Shown here piece after piece: positions 38,374 to 45,844 of a DNA stretch of 64,000 nucleotides (its first letter is position 1; each line of letters starts with the position of its first letter). This DNA comes from Streptomyces atroolivaceus (GTDB lineage: Bacteria; Actinomycetota; Actinomycetes; Streptomycetales; Streptomycetaceae): the NCBI RefSeq assembly GCF_000717025.1, contig NZ_JNXG01000015.1:234088-298087 (forward strand), read 5' to 3'. A program made the position numbers and the translations under genes. A model generated the notes under the pieces. That model was given only the letters and a program-made list of their open reading frames with translations. It was not told where the DNA came from and did no database searches.

Positions 38374-39212
38374 GGCTCCACCAGCCCGTCGTACGCGTCC
38401 GGCCTGCGGTCCCGGTAGAACGCCCATTGCTGCCGGACCTGCTCGATCAGCCCGAAGTCCAGGTCCCGTACGACGAGTTCCTCTTCCTTGTCGCTCGCGA
38501 CGTCACCGACGAACTGCCCGCGCGGGTCGACGAAGTAGCTCGTGCCGTAGAAGTCGTTGTCGCCGTACTCCTCCTGGCCGACCCGGTTGATGGCGGCGAC
38601 GAAGTACTCGTTGGCGACGGCGGACGCGGGCTGTTCCAGCTGCCACAGATGGCCGGAGAGCCCTCGCGAGGTGGCGGACGGGTTGTAGACCAACTGGGCC
38701 CCGTTGAGCCCAAGTTGACGCCATCCCTCGGGGAAGTGCCGGTCGTAGCAGATGTAGACGCCGACCTTGCCTACGGCGGTGTCGAAGACCGGCCAGCCGA
38801 TGTTGCCCGGCTTGAAGTAGTACTTCTCCCAGAAGCCCTTGACCTGCGGGATGTGGTGCTTGCGGTACTTGCCGAGGTACGAGCCGTCGGCGTCGATCAC
38901 CGCCGCGGTGTTGTAGTAGAAGCCGGACTGTTCGAGCTCGAAGACCGGCACGACGATCACCATGCCCGTCTCGCGTGCCAGTTCCCGCATGCGCCTGACC
39001 GTCGGCCCGTCCGGCACGGGCTCGGCCCAGCGGTAGTGCTCGGGCTCCTGGACCTGGCAGAAGTAGGGGGCGTTGAACACCTCCTGGAATCCGATGATCT
39101 TCGCGCCCTGCCGGGCGGCCTCGCGCGCGTGTTCCTCATGCTTGGCGATCATGGATTCGGTGTCGCCGGTCCAGGTCGCCTGGACGAGTGCGGCGCGTAC
39201 GACGTGGGACAT
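38370..39212 (-). CDS. Nitrilase-family beta-ureidopropionase
   Basis: A 280-residue carbon-nitrogen hydrolase with the complete Glu-Lys-Cys triad: E44 (GFQEVFNAPYF), K118 (KYRKHHIPQ) and C155 (GVYICYDRHFPEG). It should hydrolyse N-carbamoyl-beta-alanine to beta-alanine, NH3 and CO2, the step after HydA. First gene of the operon; it overlaps the aminotransferase by four bases. No pyrimidine reductase (dihydropyrimidine dehydrogenase) gene is visible in the window. Confidence 0.92.
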   Translation of the reverse strand: MSHVVRAALVQATWTGDTESMIAKHEEHAREAARQGAKIIGFQEVFNAPYFCQVQEPEHYRWAEPVPDGPTVRRMRELARETGMVIVVPVFELEQSGFYYNTAAVIDADGSYLGKYRKHHIPQVKGFWEKYYFKPGNIGWPVFDTAVGKVGVYICYDRHFPEGWRQLGLNGAQLVYNPSATSRGLSGHLWQLEQPASAVANEYFVAAINRVGQEEYGDNDFYGTSYFVDPRGQFVGDVASDKEEELVVRDLDFGLIEQVRQQWAFYRDRRPDAYDGLVEP

Positions 39213-39349
39213 GAGCTGCTCCTTCGACGCGGCGTCAGAGAGCCTCTGTGTTCTCTACGCCCGTAGACACGGTGCGTAGGAGGAGAACGTAAGCCCCGCC
39301 ACACATCGGGGCAAGACCATCGCAGTGAACCGACGGAGTCGATCATGAT

Positions 39350-40378
39350 TCACACCCGAGCGGTCCACACCTTCCCGGAGGGTCCGGCGTCCAGCTCGCG
39401 CAGAACCCCGTACGCGGACTGGATGAACGGTGCGAGCGGGGTGGGAGCCGTGTTCGTCAGGGCAACGAGGCCCGTGCCCGAACCGGGGAGGAAGCCGGCG
39501 AAGGCGGTGAAGCCGCGGGTCCCCCCGGAGTGGTGGAGCAGCGCGCCGCCCGGGCGCGGGCGGAGGTTCCAGATGAGGCACAGCCGGGAACCGGTCCTCG
39601 GCACGCTCAGCCGGGGCCGCTGCACCTCTGCCAGCGCGGTGCGCAGCGCGGGGTTCGGCGCGGTGCCGGGATCCAGGAGTGCGCCCAGGACGCACAGCAG
39701 GTCCCGGGCGCTGGACCGCACGGCCCCTGCTGCGGCCAGCCCCGGCATCAGCAGGGCGGGGCGCGGACGCCCGTGCCAATGCCCGGTCGCCTGGGGCCGG
39801 TTGGCATCGCAGTCCGTGTCGGCGAGGCCGAGCGGGCCGGTGACGCGCTCGGCCAGCAGGGCCGGGTAGTCGCCTCCGGTGCCGCCGGCCGCCCTGGCGA
39901 GCACGTGGCCCAGCAGGCCACCGCCGAAGTTCGAGTACAGGACCCGGCTGCCGGGCCGGTGCCGCAGCCGGGTGCGGCACAGGGAGCCCAGCAGGTCGTC
40001 CTCACCGAAGCCGGCGTACGGGTTGCTGTGCCATCCGCTGCGGACCGCCCGGCCGAGCAGCCCCGGGGGCAGCCGGGGCAGGCCGGAGGTGTGGGTGGCG
40101 AGGTGGAGCAGCGTGAGGGGCGGGCCGGGAAGCCGGAAGGGGAGGTAGCGGTCGACGCGGTCGCCGTAGCGGACCTCGCCACGGGCGGTCAGCTCGGCGA
40201 GCAGGAGCGCCGTGAAGGTCTTCGTCAGCGAGCCCGTCTCGAACCGGGTGCCCTCCCCCACCGGGCCGTGGCAGAGCACCGCACGCTCGGTACCCCGCAC
40301 CGCCGCGACGGCCGCCCCCGGCCCCCGGGCGGCTGACAGGAGGGGCCGGAGGCGTGAGGCCAGCGGCGCCTCCGTCAC
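39350..40378 (-). CDS. Serine hydrolase, beta-lactamase / DD-peptidase fold
   Basis: A 342-residue class C beta-lactamase-like hydrolase with SLTK (S50, K53), the second motif YSNFGGG near 150 and the third motif HSGGTRGF near 290. There is no signal peptide, so it is probably cytoplasmic, which is unusual for this fold. The GTG lies five bases after the stop of the alpha/alpha-toroid gene, so it is the fourth member of the peptide cassette. An esterase or peptidase acting on the cassette's product is possible. Further upstream starts in frame exist. Confidence 0.82.
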   Translation of the reverse strand: MTEAPLASRLRPLLSAARGPGAAVAAVRGTERAVLCHGPVGEGTRFETGSLTKTFTALLLAELTARGEVRYGDRVDRYLPFRLPGPPLTLLHLATHTSGLPRLPPGLLGRAVRSGWHSNPYAGFGEDDLLGSLCRTRLRHRPGSRVLYSNFGGGLLGHVLARAAGGTGGDYPALLAERVTGPLGLADTDCDANRPQATGHWHGRPRPALLMPGLAAAGAVRSSARDLLCVLGALLDPGTAPNPALRTALAEVQRPRLSVPRTGSRLCLIWNLRPRPGGALLHHSGGTRGFTAFAGFLPGSGTGLVALTNTAPTPLAPFIQSAYGVLRELDAGPSGKVWTARV

Positions 40379-40382
40379 GGCC

Positions 40383-41303
40383 TCACCGCCGCCCCGCCGC
40401 ACGGGCGAGGGCGATGGAGCCGGCCACGGCGGTGACGACGACCGTGTGCTGATGGTCCGTGAACCGCTGTCGGGGATCGTCCGCCACCGGATCGCTGTCC
40501 CGCGGCACGAACCCGTCCTCGTGCTGGAGTCCGGCGATCGCCTCCCAGTCCTCCGGCCGGCAGTACGGGTCCTCGAGCGAGGCGCCGACGATGAGCAGCT
40601 CCGTGACGAGGTCCCACTGCCCCACCTCGCGCCAGACCTCGATCCACACCGGGAGCCAGGCGTGCAGGTAGGAGGCGAGTTCGGGCGGCAGCCCGCCCGG
40701 GTTCCCGCCCCAGTCGGTGAGGTGGAAGACGGTGTGGGTCATCGCGTAGGCCGTGATCCAGTTGATCGCCCACGGCTCAGGCATCGCACCGAGCCAGGTG
40801 GCACCGGCGAGCGCCTTCATGTCCTCGGCGTGTTCCAGACCCACGACCCGTGCCGCGTTGGCGACGGCGAGCCGTCGGTTCGGCAGCACCTCGACACTGT
40901 TCACGGACCGCGTGCGGGACCGGTGCGCGAGGAGCCGGTCGAGCCCCTCGTGACGGTAGCCGCAGCGGACGAAGGGGGCGTACATCTCGAGCGGGTCCGT
41001 CATCAGCGTATGGCGGAGCTGGCGTTCGTAGATCATGTCGCCGCGCCTGAACTGCTCCCAGGTGAAGTCCATCAGGCTCTGGGCGGCGACCAGGCGGCCC
41101 GGCCCGGCGACACCGTCGCGAAGGATGAGGGAGGCGGCGAGCGTCGTCTCACCCAGCGGCTTGTAGACGCTGTCGGGGTCGGCCATCGTCTCGGTGGTGT
41201 CGGGCGGCAGGCCGCCGAGTTCGCGGTGGGCGTGCAGCCACGACAGCGCCCGGTCCGCCATGCCGCGGGCTGCCTCGGTGACCGGCTCGGAGATCGTCGT
41301 CAT
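40383..41303 (-). CDS. Helical toroid-like protein (DUF6895-like), peptide cassette
   Basis: A 306-residue protein with no enzyme family I can name firmly. It is almost entirely helical. Repeated W/H-rich segments (ALSWLHAHRELGG, AYAMTHTVFHLTDWGG, DHQHTVVVTAVAG) recall an alpha/alpha-toroid. The THxVFxLTDxG segment agrees with what I remember of DUF6895 proteins. Conserved-looking His/Asp residues suggest a metal or catalytic site. The ATG overlaps the preceding stop (ATGA). It is the third gene of the cassette. Confidence 0.75.
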   Translation of the reverse strand: MTTISEPVTEAARGMADRALSWLHAHRELGGLPPDTTETMADPDSVYKPLGETTLAASLILRDGVAGPGRLVAAQSLMDFTWEQFRRGDMIYERQLRHTLMTDPLEMYAPFVRCGYRHEGLDRLLAHRSRTRSVNSVEVLPNRRLAVANAARVVGLEHAEDMKALAGATWLGAMPEPWAINWITAYAMTHTVFHLTDWGGNPGGLPPELASYLHAWLPVWIEVWREVGQWDLVTELLIVGASLEDPYCRPEDWEAIAGLQHEDGFVPRDSDPVADDPRQRFTDHQHTVVVTAVAGSIALARAAGRR

Positions 41304-42028
41304 GCGTGTGCCGCCTTCACGCCCGTACCGGGCCGTCGTTCGAGGAGGTGGCGGGTGATCGCCAGGTCCAGAGCCGTACGCGGTCCCGCCCCGCCCACCA
41401 GGAACACGTGCTCCGCGGCGAGGCCCGGGTCCAGGGGCAGTTCGACGCCCTCGTGGCGCAGCCACGCGAGCCAGCGGACGAGACGCACCGCCGTGGGGAA
41501 GTCCCGCCGCAGGATCGAGCGGCTGACGCCCCGGCACAGCGGCAGGACCCCGCCGCGTGCCGCCTCGTGGACCGGCCCGTCGAGGACGAGGGTCGCCAGC
41601 GGGGCGAGCTGTGCCATCCTCACGCACCAGCCGCTCCAGTCGGCGGTGTCCGCGAGTCCGGCGTCGTTCGCAGGCGTGGGCGCCACCCCGCGCAGTGTGT
41701 CGTCTCCCGAGAGACGGGCGAGCAGTACCGCGGTGGCGTGGTCGCGCCGGGCGACCGATGCCTCTTCCGAGTCCTGCGACGCGGGGAACGCGTCGAAGGA
41801 CTTGGCCACGACGGCCGCGTCCTGCATCTGGAAGGGGTGCTCCACCAGGAGGTGGGGGCTGAAGATGTCGGCGCCCAGCACCCGGACCGCGGCCAGCGCC
41901 GCGAGGGTGTCGGGGGCGTCGTCGACGTACCGGGCCAGCTGCACAGCGCCCCCGGTGCCGCTGAGGGCACCGAGGACACAGGCCGCCAGGGCGTCGGACG
42001 CCGCGGCGAATGCGGAGTGGGAACTCAC
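41300..42028 (-). CDS. Unknown helical protein, peptide cassette
   Basis: A 242-residue protein starting VSSHSAFAAASDALAACVLG. It is mostly alpha-helical, with LARYVDDAPDTLAALAAVRVLGAD, WCVRMAQLAPLATLVLDGP and a closing basic helix. There is no signal peptide or known motif. Its GTG overlaps the stop of the 60-aa peptide (GTGA), and its own stop overlaps the next start, so the cassette is translationally coupled throughout. Confidence 0.75.
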   Translation of the reverse strand: MSSHSAFAAASDALAACVLGALSGTGGAVQLARYVDDAPDTLAALAAVRVLGADIFSPHLLVEHPFQMQDAAVVAKSFDAFPASQDSEEASVARRDHATAVLLARLSGDDTLRGVAPTPANDAGLADTADWSGWCVRMAQLAPLATLVLDGPVHEAARGGVLPLCRGVSRSILRRDFPTAVRLVRWLAWLRHEGVELPLDPGLAAEHVFLVGGAGPRTALDLAITRHLLERRPGTGVKAAHA

Positions 42029-42207
42029 TTGCCCCGGGGCTCCTTCGGCTCCTTGGGAGACAGGAGCAGCAGCGCGAGCAGCAGGCCCGCGGCCTCGGGG
42101 GTGTAGAGCGGGGCGTCGCTGACGGTGGCTTCGGGCTCCGCCATCAGGGCGCTCAGCGTGGCGGTCTGGGTCGGCGTCGCGGTGAGAGTGATTTCCTGCG
42201 TAAGCAT
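42025..42207 (-). CDS. 60-aa peptide, candidate precursor or small membrane peptide
   Basis: First gene of the cassette. The ATG is preceded by a strong GGAGG (GTGGAGGAACC). Residues 1-30 are Thr/Glu-rich (TQEITLTATPTQTATLSALM), residues 31-40 acidic, then a very hydrophobic run (PEAAGLLLALLLLSP) and a basic, Pro-rich end (KEPKEPRGK). There is no Cys. The leader-like front and distinct tail suit a ribosomal peptide precursor. The hydrophobic run alternatively suits a membrane peptide. Confidence 0.75.
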   Translation of the reverse strand: MLTQEITLTATPTQTATLSALMAEPEATVSDAPLYTPEAAGLLLALLLLSPKEPKEPRGK

Positions 42208-42693
42208 GGTTCCTCCACATCACTGGGGGGGGCATGTACCACTTGTGTGGTTACGCCTCGACCGACGATAAAGGGTGAAATGAGATTTATCTCCCCAAGC
42301 CCATCGGGACTGGCGACGTGCATGGGCCACAGCCGTGGGAAAGCGTCGGACCAGGCCCGGACCCGCATGGGCCGTGCACCCCGCCTTCGAGTCCATGCCC
42401 CCTCGTGGCCCGCCCGCTGGCGGTCACCGGGAGACCGTGCGTGCGGCGGGCCGGGCCTCCCGCCTCGCCGTACGCGCACACGTCGCAGACTCGCGGGCCG
42501 GGGGTGTTTCGCAGCTGCCACGACGCCAGGGCCTCTCGTCCGGATCATGCTGGGCCGGCTCGCGTGCCCTGGCACCGCACCTCGCGGCGTGGTCGTCAGT
42601 CGCGAACGCTCCTTCCCCAAGCTCTCGGCTCCGCCTTGCGATGCACGGCACCGGACCCCGCTCCCTGATTTAGCCTGATCCGGACGAAAGACC
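42208..42693. other. Regulatory region of the peptide cassette
   Basis: 486 bp without a supported gene. Near the cassette start are two small palindromes: ACCAC-TTGT-GTGGT (42238-42251) and GAGAT-TT-ATCTC (42282-42293). Both could be operator sites. The local sequence there is AT-richer than average, as in promoters. Confidence 0.5.
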
Positions 42694-44091
42694 CTACGGC
42701 GCCCCGATGCCCGCCGACCGCAGCGCGTGGACCAGGTCCCTCTCCCTCGCCACGGACACCTCGCGTGCCGCGGCGAGCAGTTGGGGGACGAGGTGGCGTG
42801 GTCCGCCCGCGGCGATGCGCGCCGCCTCCTGCGGGGTGCGTACGCGGACGAACGCCCCCAGCAGCGCCCGCGCCTCCGGCGCCAGGCCCGCCCGGTCGAG
42901 GGCGGCCACCGCCTCGGCGATCTCGTCGGCGGGCCGGGCCACCCCTTGGCGGAGCAGCTGACGGCAGTCGTCGCCGCGTCCCGCTGCGGCCAGCGCGCCC
43001 GCGGCGGCGGCGAGTTCGGCGGGCGGCAGGGAGGAGACCTCCCACAGGAGGGTCGCCCAGTCGGCGTGCAGACCCGCCCCGCTGAGAGCCACCGCGAGCA
43101 CCGGCAGGTCTTCGGCAGGCCGGCCGGCCGCCTCACAGAGCACGGCGTGCGCCTCACCCGAACGCCCCTCCGCGCGCAGCCGTACGAGCAGTACGACGGT
43201 GTCCTCGGCAGCCTGGCACGAGGCGGGGCCGGGTGCGGCGGGGCCGGGCGCCCGCGGCACCCCGGTCTCCTCGGAGGCCCGGGCGGCGCCGAAGCGGGCG
43301 CCTCGCGGGACGGTGGGGGTGGGCGAGGGCGCGGGAAGGCCGGCCACGGCCGGCGGGGCAGGGCTCACCTCCGTGTCGTCGTCGAGCTCCAGACCCGCGA
43401 AGCGTGCCCCGCGCGGCTTCCCGCGCTTCTTCGCCGGAGCGGGCGCGGTCCCCGCAGCGTGCGCGGTCCCCGCACCCGGATCCAGGTGCGGGGCGTCGGC
43501 CGTCGACGCGTCCGCGCGACGCGATCCGGGGACCCTGGAATCGCCGCCCGTCTCCGGTGCGCGTGCGTCCCGCCGCCCCTGGAGCCGGTCGTCGGGCTCC
43601 GCCCGCTCCATCGCCGCCAGTCGGCCGCGGAGTTCGGCACAGCGCGCCGTGGCACGGGCGTGGTCGTCCCGGGCCCACGCCAGCGCCTCCGTCCCCCCGT
43701 CCGGCGCACGCTCCGCGTCCGCACCCGCCGCCCTCATCCGCCCGGCCGCGTACGACTGTTCGCGGAGCATCACGCCCAGCCGGTCGACGAGTGCCTGCCG
43801 TCCTCCCGGACGCCTGTCGTGCGCGGACGCCGACGCGGCGTAGAGCGCGGCGGCCTGTGCGGACTCCCGTGCGGCGAACGCGGTGCCGCGCACCGAGGCA
43901 AGGTCGTGCAGCAGCGATTCGACCACGTCCCAGGGCGGGACCTCGGTGCCGTCGAAACACGCGCTCATGCCTTCGGGATCGCGCGCGCGGAAGACTCCGT
44001 ACCATCCCCGCCCGGGATCGAGCAGAGCAGCCAGTTCTCGTAGGTACCGCGCGAACGCCCGTACTTCCGCCGCATGCTGATGCACTGTCAC
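42694..44091 (-). CDS. Large Ala/Arg-rich hypothetical protein
   Basis: A 465-residue protein with a helical N-terminal domain (HQHAAEVRAFARYLRELAALLDP), a long low-complexity Pro/Ala/Gly centre holding the repeated motif RGARFAGLE/RGARFGAAR, and a helical-repeat C-terminus (about 300-460) resembling TPR/HEAT-like solenoids (GRPAEDLPVLAVALSGAGLHADWATLLW). GTG 44091 has GAGG six bases upstream. It is probably a Streptomyces-specific scaffold or regulatory protein; the function is unknown. Confidence 0.7.
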   Translation of the reverse strand: MTVHQHAAEVRAFARYLRELAALLDPGRGWYGVFRARDPEGMSACFDGTEVPPWDVVESLLHDLASVRGTAFAARESAQAAALYAASASAHDRRPGGRQALVDRLGVMLREQSYAAGRMRAAGADAERAPDGGTEALAWARDDHARATARCAELRGRLAAMERAEPDDRLQGRRDARAPETGGDSRVPGSRRADASTADAPHLDPGAGTAHAAGTAPAPAKKRGKPRGARFAGLELDDDTEVSPAPPAVAGLPAPSPTPTVPRGARFGAARASEETGVPRAPGPAAPGPASCQAAEDTVVLLVRLRAEGRSGEAHAVLCEAAGRPAEDLPVLAVALSGAGLHADWATLLWEVSSLPPAELAAAAGALAAAGRGDDCRQLLRQGVARPADEIAEAVAALDRAGLAPEARALLGAFVRVRTPQEAARIAAGGPRHLVPQLLAAAREVSVARERDLVHALRSAGIGAP

Positions 44092-44113
44092 CGTCGACCT
44101 CACCGGTAGCCCG

Positions 44114-44133
44114 GGACTGGAGCGTTCCAGTCC
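44114..44133. promoter_or_regulatory. 20-bp palindrome upstream of the 465-aa gene
   Basis: GGACTGGA-gcgt-TCCAGTCC is a perfect inverted repeat 22 bp upstream of the start. It could be an operator or a leader hairpin. Confidence 0.5.
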
Positions 44134-44227
44134 GCCGGGCATTCGACCGCAGGCGTGTTACGGGAGGACTACGCGCGCTTTTCCGGCACGGTGCGTCCGG
44201 AGCGCGGCCGGCGCCGGTGCGCCCCCG

Positions 44228-44608
44228 TCAGAAGGTGACGGCGATCCCCGTGTGGGGTCGCTTGCCCAGCCGTACGACCATGGCGGGCCAGTCCACGAGC
44301 CAGAACTTCCACGTGTACTTGCGGGCGAGCACCTTGCGCACCGCGGCGGTACCGGCGCCGTCGAGCAGACGAGCGGTCCCCTCGGCGCTCGGCGCCCCCT
44401 CGGCGATGCGGCCGCGGACGTCGCAGACGGTCACGACGACCCGGCTGTCGTTGCGCAGCCGCTTGACCTTCCAGGAGTCTGACCGGGTCCAGACGTACAG
44501 CACGTCACCGTCCGCCGCGGCCCAGACGGGCGTGGCGACGGGGGTGCCGTCCTTCCGGTACGTGGTCAGACTGACGTACTCACTGCGGGCGAAGTCCTGG
44601 AGAGTCAC
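44228..44608 (-). CDS. PPOX-class F420-dependent oxidoreductase
   Basis: A 126-residue split-barrel protein (FARSEYVSLTTYRKDGTPVATPVW, VWTRSDSWKVKRLRND, VVVTVCDVRG) of the PNPOx-like family that binds F420 or FMN. GTG 44608 was chosen because it begins the domain, although the ribosome-binding site is weak. The substrate is unknown. Confidence 0.85.
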   Translation of the reverse strand: MTLQDFARSEYVSLTTYRKDGTPVATPVWAAADGDVLYVWTRSDSWKVKRLRNDSRVVVTVCDVRGRIAEGAPSAEGTARLLDGAGTAAVRKVLARKYTWKFWLVDWPAMVVRLGKRPHTGIAVTF

Positions 44609-45009
44609 GGGCGCGACCCTACTCGGCCTGCGCCGTGAGCGGCACGTCGCCCCGTTCCGGCTACGGACCCGGAGCGGCAGGGGTTCCCGTACGCATCGCG
44701 TGAACAGTTCCTCCTTCGGGGGCCGGAGGGCTCCCGCGAACGCCGCCGCCGCGAGAGGGCGCGGGCCGGGGCCCGGCCCGCGCCCTCTCGCGGAGCGTCT
44801 CGGCCGAGGTTCCCGCCGCCGCCACAACCACGACCGGGCCGGGTTCCTCCGGCCGCTGCCGGCCGCAAGGAGGCTGCGGCGAGCTCCACACGGACCGCCA
44901 CGGCCGGCCCCTCCATGGGAGTGACGGCAGCCGGGCCGCGCACGCCGGACACACGGTGGCCGTCACCGACGACGGCCCCCGCGTCCTGACGGCTCTCCGA
45001 CCGCGTTCC
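44609..45009. other. Intergenic region with large palindrome
   Basis: 401 bp between the chitosanase end and the PPOX gene start. No gene is supported; the 45-bp palindrome at 44749-44793 is its main feature. Confidence 0.55.
44749..44793. terminator. 45-bp perfect palindrome, probable terminator
   Basis: Two exact 22-base arms (44749-44770 and 44772-44793) flank a single G. The arms are almost pure G/C. It lies 217 bp downstream of the chitosanase gene. A stable hairpin would terminate transcription in either direction. Confidence 0.7.
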
Positions 45010-45684
45010 TCAGGCTCCGCCGGCGAACTTCCGGGCGAGTTCCTCGCCGGCGCTGACGGCGGCGGCAGGACTCTCGATCGGTGACGCCTTGGAGTTCTTG
45101 AAGAGGATGTAGGTGACCCCGGACGCCGTACCGCCCGTCCTCGGGTCCGGATCGATGCCCAGCGCCTCGGCCAGCGCGTAGGAACCCTCACCGATGATTC
45201 CGGTGGGCCCCGTGTCTCCGACGACGGCGTAGCGGACCTTGTCGCCGTGGATGACGGCGGCCACTCCACCGCCCTTGATCCCCGACGTGGCGTAGTTCCA
45301 GAGCGAGCCGGGACCGGGGACGACGACGAACGGCACCTCGGCGGAGTCCAGGTACTTGCCGTCCGACCCCTGGAACGCCGTCCGAGGCTGGAAGGAGGGG
45401 TCGGTCCTCGTGTTGCAGACGGTGCTGACCTGGCCGTCGCAGTCGATGTCCATGTCGGCCTCCCAGAACACGGCCTCGCCGGTCCCGCACACCGGGATCG
45501 TGGCGGCCGTGCTCTGGTCGGTTCGGTAGTTCCCCTGGGAGATCCGGGTGCAGTTCTTCACCTTGGCCAGCAGTTCGGCGGCCCCCACCGGGCTTTCCCC
45601 GCCGTCGGCCGCCTCGGCGGGGAGTGCCGCGGCGAGCAGAGCGGCGCCGGAGAGCGCGGAGAGGACGAGCATTCGCGTACGCAC
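45010..45684 (-). CDS. GH75 chitosanase, secreted
   Basis: A 224-residue secreted endo-chitosanase. A signal peptide (MLVLSALSGAALLAAALPAEAA) precedes the GH75 domain: WEADMDIDCDGQ, VPFVVVPGPG, and the catalytic pair D157 and E166 in GDTGPTGIIGE, spaced nine residues apart as in the fungal family member. It would hydrolyse beta-1,4-glucosamine polymers. The start is taken as GTG 45684; several upstream in-frame starts are possible. Confidence 0.88.
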   Translation of the reverse strand: MRTRMLVLSALSGAALLAAALPAEAADGGESPVGAAELLAKVKNCTRISQGNYRTDQSTAATIPVCGTGEAVFWEADMDIDCDGQVSTVCNTRTDPSFQPRTAFQGSDGKYLDSAEVPFVVVPGPGSLWNYATSGIKGGGVAAVIHGDKVRYAVVGDTGPTGIIGEGSYALAEALGIDPDPRTGGTASGVTYILFKNSKASPIESPAAAVSAGEELARKFAGGA

Positions 45685-45776
45685 CGTCGTGTATGCCCTT
45701 TCACTGGACACGAAGAACCCTGGCGGGCTCTTCCTTGCCGATACGGCCGTCGCGGATGCGACCGGCCGCATCAAGA

Positions 45777-45824
45777 CCTCGGGGCCGGAACGGCGCGGTG
45801 AACCACGCCCTTCCGGCCCCGAGG
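45777..45824. terminator. Terminator between the secreted GGT and chitosanase genes
   Basis: Perfect 14-bp outer stem cctcggggccggaa / ttccggccccgagg enclosing an imperfect inner stem. It is directly downstream of the GGT stop. Confidence 0.85.
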
Positions 45825-45844
45825 CCCCTGCTTGCGCCGATCGG

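Noticed and set aside
39350..42207. Classical lanthipeptide, lasso or thiopeptide cluster
   Set aside because: No LanB/M/C, B/C-protein, YcaO or radical SAM genes, and the 60-aa peptide has no Cys; the class is left open.
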